Positions 6,957-11,669 of a stretch of DNA of 11,669 nt are shown here, in pieces. This stretch comes from Microbacteriaceae bacterium. Lineage in GTDB: Bacteria > Actinomycetota > Actinomycetes > Actinomycetales > Microbacteriaceae. The position numbers were made by a program, and so were the translations under genes. Numbering within the stretch: the first letter of the stretch is position 1; every line of letters begins with the position of its first letter. The notes beneath the pieces were generated by a model. It had not been told where the DNA came from. It searched no databases and worked only from the letters and a program-made list of their open reading frames with translations. The DNA lies in contig CANGGA010000024.1 of the NCBI GenBank assembly GCA_947453285.1, positions 1 through 11,669 of the forward strand, read 5' to 3'.

Positions 6957-6968
6957 TAGGTTTGCCTC
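6957..6968 (+). promoter_or_regulatory. Putative leaderless promoter of glpX (-10 TAGGTT)
   Basis: TAGGTT (6957-6962) matches TANNNT and is followed by exactly 6 nt before the glpX ATG, so the predicted transcription start is the A of the ATG. There is no usable Shine-Dalgarno. No good -35 is visible; a palindrome fills most of that space. Confidence 0.55.
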
Positions 6969-7925
6969 ATGAAACTCAACGACGTCGGTCAGCCGACCCT
7001 CGATTTGTTTGCCGCAGCTGTTGCAGCGGCAGCGGGTTCTTGGCCACTGGTTGGGTCTGGCGATAAATTCGCCGTCGATGAGGCCGCTGTGAATGCAATG
7101 CGATCTTCACTGAAGCACGCAGACTTCGGCGGGGTAGTGGTTATCGGCGAGGGAGAGAAAGACGAAGCCCCGATGCTATTCAACGGCGAGATCATCGGTG
7201 CCGGGCTTCGCCCAGAGTGGGACATCGCGGTTGACCCAATCGATGGCACCGCGCTCGCGGCCGAGGGCGTCGAAGGCGCGGTTTCGGTTATTGCCGCTGC
7301 CGAGCGCGGCAAGATGCTCGACTGCAAAGACGTTTATTACATGAAGAAATTAGTTACCAATGCCGATGGCATCGGTGTTTGTGATATTGATATGTCGCCG
7401 GCCGAAAACATAACCGCGCTAGCCGCCGCCAAAGATATTGCGGTAACTGATTTGCGCGTTGCCGTCATCAACAAACCGCGCAACAAAGATGTCATTGCAG
7501 AAGTCGAAGCAACCGGAGCTACCTGGGTGAGCTTTGACGAAGGAGACGTTGCCATGGCGGTCGCCGCAGCTACCGGCGATAGCGGCGTCGACATTTTGCT
7601 CGGCGTTGGCGGAACACCAGAGGGAGTGGTGACGGCTTGCGCGGTGCAAATTCTCGGTGGTCACATGCAGGGCCGGCTTGCGCCAAGCGACCCGGATGAA
7701 CTCGAACGAGCACTTGACGCAGGCTATGACCTCGAAAAGAAACTCGAATTGAACGATTTGGTTTGGGGTGAACGGTTTGTGTTCGTGCTCACTGGTGTGA
7801 CCGACGGTTTGTTGGTGCGGGGCATCCGTGAGGGTGAAGACGGTCTCGAGGTGCAGAGTTTCTTGCTAGATAGCGAACTCGACGAGGGTCACATTCTCGA
7901 CGTGCGCGTCGAGCGCGAAAACTAG
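6969..7925 (+). CDS. glpX: Class II fructose-1,6-bisphosphatase (GlpX)
   Basis: This enzyme hydrolyses fructose-1,6-bisphosphate to fructose-6-phosphate, the committed gluconeogenic step. The metal ligands known from E. coli GlpX (Asp33, Glu57, Asp85, Glu213) have counterparts here: Asp32 (GSGDKFAVD), Glu61 (GEGEKDEAPML), Asp89 (VDPIDGT) and Glu218 (GVGGTPEGV). Thr94 is the conserved residue of the DPIDGT motif. At 318 residues it is shorter than the mycobacterial enzyme (about 360); the C-terminus after about residue 290 is brief and diverged, ending in acidic DSELDEGHILDVRVEREN. Actinobacteria commonly rely on this class as their main FBPase. ATG start, likely leaderless. It is divergent from the aldolase and convergent with the DUF1905 gene, whose stop shares CTAG with this one. 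Here glpX is separated from fumC, its neighbour in mycobacteria. Confidence 0.97.
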   Translation: MKLNDVGQPTLDLFAAAVAAAAGSWPLVGSGDKFAVDEAAVNAMRSSLKHADFGGVVVIGEGEKDEAPMLFNGEIIGAGLRPEWDIAVDPIDGTALAAEGVEGAVSVIAAAERGKMLDCKDVYYMKKLVTNADGIGVCDIDMSPAENITALAAAKDIAVTDLRVAVINKPRNKDVIAEVEATGATWVSFDEGDVAMAVAAATGDSGVDILLGVGGTPEGVVTACAVQILGGHMQGRLAPSDPDELERALDAGYDLEKKLELNDLVWGERFVFVLTGVTDGLLVRGIREGEDGLEVQSFLLDSELDEGHILDVRVEREN

Positions 7926-8218
7926 TTTCCTAGTTTTAGAGTGATGGCGATTGTGTCGCCAACTTCGATGTTCTCTGGCACTCGCACAACGTTTTTGATT
8001 GGCACGAGATAGCCTCCGTTTTTTGGAAACAACGATGTGGTGAATTCGGTCTTGCCGATTTTCACGGTCGCCGGAATCACGCCCCAACCGTATGTCAGTC
8101 GCGATGCTTCTGTCTTGATCTTGGCTGCCTGTGGTTCTGGCACTGACACGAAGTGAAACGGCGCTGGGCCGCGCCAATAGATGACCTCACCCGAGAACTT
8201 GAGGGTGAGTTCGGCCAT
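7922..8218 (-). CDS. Stand-alone DUF1905 domain protein
   Basis: This is a 98-residue protein consisting of a single DUF1905 domain, a small beta-barrel-like family of unknown function. Family features are FSGEVIYWRGPAPFHFVSVP (8-27), the YGWGVIPATVKIGKTEFTTSLFP stretch (about 43-65), GGYLVPIKNVVR (about 68-79), and a terminal GDTIAITLKL strand. In other bacteria DUF1905 can be fused to a YdeI/OmpD-associated (DUF5655-like) tail; here it stands alone. ATG at 8218 lies 10 nt after the kinase stop with no recognisable ribosome binding site, so it is probably translationally coupled to the kinase. Cytosolic by absence of a signal. Its TAG stop is interleaved with that of glpX. No function is inferred beyond co-expression with the kinase. 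Confidence 0.88.
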   Translation of the reverse strand: MAELTLKFSGEVIYWRGPAPFHFVSVPEPQAAKIKTEASRLTYGWGVIPATVKIGKTEFTTSLFPKNGGYLVPIKNVVRVPENIEVGDTIAITLKLGN

Positions 8219-8228
8219 TTTTAGTGAA

Positions 8229-9263
8229 TTAGTGAGGCTTGCCGACGGCAGGTTCGTCGAGCAGGGTGCTCAAGTCTGGGGTTAGGTTCAAGAAGCCTTC
8301 TGGCAGTGGGCTAACGGCGGTTAGGCCCGAAGTCGGCTGAGTAACAGCCATAGCGCCCCACTGCACCGCGGTCTTTACGCCGAGTGGAATGTTGTAGCCA
8401 ACGCCAAAGTCGTCTTCGCCTGACTCAATCGGGTTCGAAACGACTGCTGACAAGAATCCGGCGAGAGTTGCGTCGCCGGCACCTACGGTGTTGATCACCT
8501 TCACCGGTGCTGTGCGAGCAGACCAGACGTTGTCTTTGGTTACGGCAACCATGCCGTCACCGCCGAGGCTTGCCAGCACAACTTCAACGCCGAATGCGTT
8601 AACTTCTCGAGCTGCAGCAACGACGTCGCCAAGCGTGGTGAGGTTTCGACCGACGATGAACGCCAATTCTTCTGCGTTTGGCTTCATCAGAGTTGCGCAG
8701 CCTTCGTGCGCCCAGTATGAAAGTGGTTCACCCGAGGTGTCTAGGGCGACCTTTACTCCTTGAGCTTTCATGCGCTCAAAGATTGGCTTGAGGCTCACGT
8801 ATTCGCCCGACTCTTTATATGTCGGCAGGGCGCCGGCTACGACTAGCCACTTTGCGCCATTTTCGCGAACGGTCTTGTCGGTTAGTTCGACGATCGCATC
8901 CCAGTCTTCGTGGCTGAGTGGGCGAGGGGTTTCGTTTACTTTGGTGGTGGTTCCGCCGTGTTCAAGAATTGTGGTTGAAACGCGAAGGGTTCCGTCGACC
9001 CATAGTGGAGTCAAGAATTCTGCTGATCCGGTGCGAACTAGAACGCCAGGGTCTGAGTTGCCGATTGGAACGATGCCAGGTGCGTCGATGCCTGCGAGGT
9101 GTAGGCCGCGTGAAACGTTAATTCCTTTTCCGGCTAGTTCTTCTGCAACGTTGTCTGCACGGTTCACAGCACCTGAGTGAAGGTTGGTCACAAAGTAGGT
9201 GCGGTCAAGAGTTGGCGCGGGTGTCAGTGTGACAATCGGCGACCGGTTTGTTTGACCAGACAT
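8229..9263 (-). CDS. PfkB-family phosphofructokinase (1-phosphofructokinase-like hexose kinase)
   Basis: This is an ATP-dependent ribokinase-fold sugar kinase. The N-terminal VTLTPAPTLDRTY (11-23) is the FruK/LacC/PfkB subfamily pattern, followed by the substrate loop GKGINVSRGL (45-54), VVAGALP (141-147), the KPNAEEL block (194-200), and the C-terminal PfkB signature NTVGAGDATLAGF (258-270) with catalytic base Asp264. Length 344 is slightly above the usual 310-320, mainly in the C-terminal tail. Substrate is fructose-1-phosphate or fructose-6-phosphate by family; no fructose PTS or fruR gene is adjacent, and aldolase plus FBPase are nearby, so fructose-6-phosphate is credible but unproven. 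ATG at 9263 has an AGGAG site 4 nt upstream. A terminator-like hairpin lies just before it, suggesting attenuation. DUF1905 follows 10 nt downstream. Confidence 0.9.
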   Translation of the reverse strand: MSGQTNRSPIVTLTPAPTLDRTYFVTNLHSGAVNRADNVAEELAGKGINVSRGLHLAGIDAPGIVPIGNSDPGVLVRTGSAEFLTPLWVDGTLRVSTTILEHGGTTTKVNETPRPLSHEDWDAIVELTDKTVRENGAKWLVVAGALPTYKESGEYVSLKPIFERMKAQGVKVALDTSGEPLSYWAHEGCATLMKPNAEELAFIVGRNLTTLGDVVAAAREVNAFGVEVVLASLGGDGMVAVTKDNVWSARTAPVKVINTVGAGDATLAGFLSAVVSNPIESGEDDFGVGYNIPLGVKTAVQWGAMAVTQPTSGLTAVSPLPEGFLNLTPDLSTLLDEPAVGKPH

Positions 9264-9286
9264 GGAACTCCCTATAGTGCTTTCAT

Positions 9287-9316
9287 AAAAAATGCCCCGC
9301 AGCGATGTGGGGCGTT
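9287..9316 (-). terminator. Intrinsic terminator immediately upstream of the kinase gene (attenuator candidate)
   Basis: Read on the minus strand: AACGCCCCACA, loop TCGC, TGCGGGGCATT, continuing as T's. This gives an 11-bp stem with G:U pairs and a six-T run (9292-9287). It ends 23 nt before the kinase ATG. It could be the distal terminator of rmuC or, if the kinase promoter lies upstream at about 9353-9358, a leader attenuator. Confidence 0.72.
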
Positions 9317-9352
9317 AAATCAGCGAACTACGTTGTTAGCCGTGCTTGGTTA

Positions 9353-9358
9353 ATAATA
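9353..9358 (-). promoter_or_regulatory. Possible -10 (TATTAT) for the kinase leader or a small RNA
   Basis: TATTAT on the minus strand differs from TATAAT at one position and lies in an AT-rich patch between the hairpins. The predicted start near 9346 would give a leader of about 83 nt that must cross the T-run terminator to reach the kinase ATG. No convincing -35 is present, so this is tentative. Confidence 0.35.
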
Positions 9359-9375
9359 ACTAAGTGTCGCGGGGC

Positions 9376-9403
9376 TTCGGGGCGCAATAGAGGTCGCCCC
9401 GAA
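9376..9403. repeat. 9-bp inverted repeat between rmuC and the kinase gene
   Basis: TTCGGGGCG (9376-9384) and CGCCCCGAA (9395-9403) are exact inverted repeats with a 10-nt loop. No T-run follows on either strand. The arm sequences share the GGGGC/GCCCC core with the flanking hairpins, so alternative pairings are possible. Confidence 0.55.
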
Positions 9404-9407
9404 TAAG

Positions 9408-9435
9408 CGAAATGCCCCATTTCTGGGGCATTTCG
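9408..9435 (-). terminator. Hairpin terminator of rmuC
   Basis: CGAAATGCCCCA (9408-9419) and TGGGGCATTTCG (9424-9435) form a perfect 12-bp stem with a 4-nt loop. The stem begins 20 nt after the rmuC stop. On the minus strand the descending arm leads into a moderately T-rich stretch (CATTTCGCTTATTC), less than a canonical T-run but fitting for a terminator. Confidence 0.65.
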
Positions 9436-9455
9436 GCGGTTTTGCAAAGCTCCGG

Positions 9456-10727
9456 TCACTCGTCCTCAGCATCGGGCAAGGCCTTGAACTCCGGAGCGGT
9501 TAGGTCATTTAGTTGAACTTCAAGTTCCAACGGGACTTCCATTCCAGCGGCCGATTGGGCCAAGGTTGGATTTTCGCCAATCTTTCGAGCGGCATCGATG
9601 AATCCCTTGTTCATGCGCTTGGTCATTGCGTTGTAGCCATCGGTGGCATCTCGCAAGCCCTTTCGAACGTCTGCTACGTCGTCGGCTAGCAAACGCACCT
9701 GTTGCATAATTTTCTGCCCGAGAGAAATAACCGCGTTGACGGTTTGCTCATCTTCACTGCGACTCCAGATATGCGAAACAGTCTTGAGCACGGTGTAAAA
9801 CGAAGATGGAGTTACTAAAACGATCTTTCGGTGAAAGGCATACTCCATTAGTCCCGACTCGACGCGAAGCGCAACCGACAGCGCTGGTTCGTTTGGCATG
9901 TAGAGCACTGTGAATTCTGGCGAAGAAGCCAAACCGTTGTAATAGTTTTTGTCTGCAAGACCATCAATTTGAGTTTTGATGTCGCCAATATATTTCTTTA
10001 GCAAAGCGTCGCGCTTCGAGAAATCACCGTCTGTGACTTCGTCTTCTGCATCCATTGCGGCCAAGTAGTTCGTGTAAGGAACCTTTGAATCGACAGCTAC
10101 ATAGCGATCTTTTGGCATGCGAATAACCACGTCAGGAAAGCGTTTCTTTTTCGCTGGGTCTTCTTCGTCTGCTTCAAGTTTCTCTTTCTTCAAGAAATCG
10201 ACGTTTGGCACCATTCCCAAACTTTCTAGGAGTCGCTCTAGCGTCAATTCACCCCAAGAACCTTTTCCGCCTGGTTTTGCGAGAGCGTTGGCAAGGGCCG
10301 CGGTCTGATTCTTGAGTTGAGCGTCGGTGCGTTCGGCGGTTTCGAGTTGTGTGCGAATCTCGGTGAAGGCCTCAGCAGCTGCCTCTTCTTTTCGTGTGAC
10401 TTCTTTTTGAAGGTCATCCATTTGTTTCTTGAGCGGGGCAAACTGCTCAATCAGGCTGCGCTCTTCTTCATCGCGTTGTTTCTTATCTTCGAGTTGCGCC
10501 TCTAGGCGGGCTATTATCTCTTCTTTGCCCTTGACGGCTTCTTGTGTGGTCGCAAGCACCTTGGCGTATTCAATTGCTTCGGCCTGGCTGCCAGCGACGG
10601 GAGCGGCAGAGCCCTTTAGGCGCTGACCGATGATGAGCCCAACGACCAAGCCCAAGATGAGGGCGCCGGCGGCGATGATGAGAGTAGTTGTGTCCATGGG
10701 GGTCAGTTTGTCACCGTCCGCCGACAT
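9456..10727 (-). CDS. rmuC: RmuC family DNA recombination protein
   Basis: RmuC proteins are nuclease-like and limit recombination at inverted repeats in E. coli; the exact biochemistry is unsettled. This protein has 423 residues. One N-terminal membrane helix (about 13-35) is followed by a small Ala/Gly linker, a long coiled coil (about 50-148) rich in Glu, Lys and Gln, and the RmuC domain (about 152-400). The domain shows GGKGSWGELTLERLLESLGM (153-172), RFPDVVIRMP, and AVDSKVPYTNYLAAM (211-225), where Asp213-Ser-Lys215 is the nuclease-fold motif. The start is uncertain: ATG at 10727 gives ten extra residues, while ATG at 10697 (codon 11) starts right before the helix; neither has a strong ribosome binding site. 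It follows the DnaQ-like exonuclease by 8 nt, so the two are probably one operon. Confidence 0.94.
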   Translation of the reverse strand: MSADGDKLTPMDTTTLIIAAGALILGLVVGLIIGQRLKGSAAPVAGSQAEAIEYAKVLATTQEAVKGKEEIIARLEAQLEDKKQRDEEERSLIEQFAPLKKQMDDLQKEVTRKEEAAAEAFTEIRTQLETAERTDAQLKNQTAALANALAKPGGKGSWGELTLERLLESLGMVPNVDFLKKEKLEADEEDPAKKKRFPDVVIRMPKDRYVAVDSKVPYTNYLAAMDAEDEVTDGDFSKRDALLKKYIGDIKTQIDGLADKNYYNGLASSPEFTVLYMPNEPALSVALRVESGLMEYAFHRKIVLVTPSSFYTVLKTVSHIWSRSEDEQTVNAVISLGQKIMQQVRLLADDVADVRKGLRDATDGYNAMTKRMNKGFIDAARKIGENPTLAQSAAGMEVPLELEVQLNDLTAPEFKALPDAEDE

Positions 10728-10735
10728 TTCTGGGC

Positions 10736-11317
10736 TTATTCGTCCACCGGCGCAACCAGGGGCTTCAACTTCTGGTTGGTGGCTTTGAGTAGGCCATCCA
10801 AGTCTTCGGCGTCTTTGCGGTTAGCCGCGTGAATGATGATGCGGGCGCAGGCGTCGCTATCGGCAAGGGCGTCGTGGTGGTCGAACTCCTCGTGACCCAC
10901 GGCATAGGCCACCTGGTTGAGGCGGTAGCTATCCAAGTGGTAGGTCTTGCGAGAGATCAGCAGCGAGCAGGCGTAGTGCAGCTCGGGCAGGGTGCCGCCA
11001 ACCGCTTCGGTCGCCTTGCGCAGCACGCCCATGTCGAAGCTGGCGTTGTGAGCGATAAGCACGTCGCCGTCGATGAAGGCGAGCATCTGTTCGAGCACCT
11101 CGGGCCAGGTCGGCGCGGTCTCGACGTCTTTCGGGTAGATGCCATGAACACGGATGTTGCCGGGGTGAAAGTCCCACCATCCAGTCGGCGGATTAATCAG
11201 GGTTGAGTAGGTGTCGACGATCTTGCCATCTCGCACCTTGACGAGCCCGACGGCACACGCGCTGGCGGAGTTGCCATTGGCGGTTTCGAAGTCGATAGCT
11301 GTGAAGTCAAGGGGCAC
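10736..11317 (-). CDS. DEDDh 3'-5' exonuclease (DnaQ/epsilon-like)
   Basis: This is a 193-residue exonuclease of the DnaQ-like DEDDh superfamily. Exo I is AIDFET with Asp9 and Glu11; Exo II is HNASFD with Asp95; Exo III is HHDALADSDA with His148 and Asp153. All four metal-binding acids and the catalytic His are present. The domain fills almost the whole protein, with a short C-terminal tail (KPLVAPVDE), so it is a free-standing exonuclease rather than a polymerase fusion. It could be a proofreading-like or repair enzyme, or act on RNA; family alone does not settle this. The start is GTG at 11317. No Shine-Dalgarno precedes it; CAGACT lies exactly 6 nt upstream, a near-consensus -10, so it may also be leaderless. 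It precedes rmuC by 8 nt. Confidence 0.93.
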   Translation of the reverse strand: MPLDFTAIDFETANGNSASACAVGLVKVRDGKIVDTYSTLINPPTGWWDFHPGNIRVHGIYPKDVETAPTWPEVLEQMLAFIDGDVLIAHNASFDMGVLRKATEAVGGTLPELHYACSLLISRKTYHLDSYRLNQVAYAVGHEEFDHHDALADSDACARIIIHAANRKDAEDLDGLLKATNQKLKPLVAPVDE

Positions 11318-11329
11318 AGGCCAAGTCTG
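11318..11329 (-). promoter_or_regulatory. Weak candidate leaderless promoter of the exonuclease gene (-10 CAGACT)
   Basis: On the minus strand CAGACT (11329-11324) is followed by 6 nt and then GTG. It misses the TANNNT consensus at the first base but has the same spacing as the three better cases on the other strand, and no ribosome binding site is present. Confidence 0.3.
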
Positions 11330-11340
11330 CCAGCAAAACT

Positions 11341-11352
11341 AAACTGAACGAG
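11341..11352 (+). promoter_or_regulatory. Putative leaderless promoter of the acyltransferase gene (-10 TAAACT)
   Basis: TAAACT (11341-11346) matches TANNNT and is followed by exactly 6 nt before the GTG at 11353. No Shine-Dalgarno is present. The divergent gap is only 35 bp, so promoters on the two strands must overlap. Confidence 0.5.
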
Positions 11353-11669
11353 TGAAGAACCGAATCGACATTCAGGCACTGCGCGCGCTCGCGGTGGGCA
11401 TGGTTTTTCTCTTTCACATCTCGCCAAAGTTGATGCCGGGTGGTTTTGGTGGTGTTGATGTTTTCTTCGTGATCTCGGGTTTCTTGATTTCGACTTCTCT
11501 CATTACCGAGCAACTCGCCACAGGTTGCATCGCTTTCGCAGATTTCTGGGCTCGCCGAGTTCGTCGGTTGATTCCGGTTGCGCTCTTCGTGGTGCTGGCA
11601 ACCGTTTTTGCGATGCTGATTTTGGTTCAACCGTTTACGCGCTCAGATTCATTCTGGGATGCGATCGCC
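11353..11669 (+). CDS. Acyltransferase-3 family membrane protein (OafA/YrhL-like), N-terminal part
   Basis: The frame is open from GTG at 11353 to the right edge (105 codons), so only the N-terminal part is visible. It opens with RIDIQALRALAV (4-15), then His22 in FLFHISP, then GGFGGVDVFFVISGFLIS (30-47), the diagnostic start of acyltransferase-3 proteins; His22 is the expected catalytic His. WARRVRRLIP (67-76) is the following conserved Arg-rich loop. Helices are seen at about 12-24, 35-50 and 75-95. Such proteins O-acylate cell-surface polysaccharides or lipids, often with a C-terminal SGNH domain, which cannot be checked here. GTG is chosen because the conserved motif starts immediately after it and a -10 box sits 6 nt upstream; no ribosome binding site is present. 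The exact substrate is unknown. Confidence 0.93.

Noticed and set aside
7945..7961. A small hairpin, TGGCGA-TTGTG-TCGCCA, 20 nt after the glpX stop, as a glpX terminator.
   Set aside because: The stem is only 6 bp with no T-run, and the bases encode the conserved GDTIAIT end of the DUF1905 protein.
8310..8324. CTAAC-GGCG-GTTAG inside the kinase gene, resembling the fba/glpX palindrome.
   Set aside because: The arms are in the reverse order relative to that palindrome, and the stretch is ordinary coding sequence.
8770..9180. A 136-codon open frame opposite the PfkB kinase gene.
   Set aside because: The composition (Ser, Arg, Pro, Thr rich) is typical of an antisense shadow, and the kinase on the other strand has every family motif in this stretch.
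11307..11630. A 107-codon minus-strand frame opposite the acyltransferase gene.
   Set aside because: It is rich in Asn, His and Glu with no domain, and the plus-strand frame has the diagnostic acyltransferase-3 N-terminus.
1..11669. Defence system, prophage, insertion sequence, CRISPR array or tRNA attachment site.
   Set aside because: No transposase, integrase, Cas, restriction or toxin motif, no spaced direct repeats and no tRNA-like fold were seen; nearly all of the sequence is taken by housekeeping genes.

Overview
This is a dense chromosomal window from an actinobacterium, most likely of the Microbacteriaceae and plausibly an aquatic, moderate-GC lineage of that family. The evidence for this is the conserved actinobacterial block ispH / xseA-xseB-DUF4245 / fumC, a DUF4245 protein (a family known mainly from Actinobacteria), frequent GTG and TTG starts, and several genes whose start codon sits just behind a -10 box with no ribosome binding site. 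GC looks like the mid-50s by eye; I did not compute it. The family assignment is inference. There is no rRNA, tRNA, CRISPR array, insertion sequence or phage gene here. Every gene I can name belongs to a known family, so I do not claim a new multi-gene system. The unexplained content lies in the regulation, in small proteins and in the gene boundaries.

Layout. (1) 1-4595, all minus strand, reading right to left: xseA, xseB, a TTG-started DUF4245 membrane protein, a beta-carbonic anhydrase, fumC, and an unrecognised two-helix membrane protein cut by the left edge. (2) 4641-5660, plus: ispH, divergent from xseA. (3) 5657-6901, minus: class II fructose-bisphosphate aldolase followed by a 69-residue MORN-type protein whose stop overlaps the ispH stop. 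(4) 6969-7925, plus: glpX (class II fructose-1,6-bisphosphatase), divergent from the aldolase across a 67-bp gap holding a 15-bp palindrome. (5) 7922-9263, minus: a PfkB-type phosphofructokinase and a small DUF1905 protein whose stop overlaps the glpX stop. (6) 9264-9455: a non-coding leader rich in hairpins, including a terminator placed before the PfkB gene. (7) 9456-11317, minus: a DnaQ-like exonuclease followed by rmuC. (8) 11353 to the right edge, plus: the start of an acyltransferase-3 membrane protein.

How the genes fit together. Aldolase, FBPase and PfkB kinase lie within about 3.4 kb and together surround fructose-1,6-bisphosphate, so the middle of the window is a glycolysis/gluconeogenesis switch point with opposed transcription. 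Fumarase (TCA cycle) and carbonic anhydrase (bicarbonate supply) form a second metabolic pair. XseAB, RmuC and the DnaQ-like exonuclease are DNA-processing functions. IspH is the last enzyme of the MEP isoprenoid pathway.

The patterns most worth checking are: three plus-strand genes with the same leaderless spacing (-10 hexamer, exactly 6 nt, start codon); the palindrome between the aldolase gene and glpX; a likely attenuator and GGGGC/GCCCC hairpin ladder before the kinase gene; a perfect 11-bp hairpin straddling the aldolase 3' end and the MORN gene; and two convergent gene pairs that share a CTAG as overlapping stop codons.
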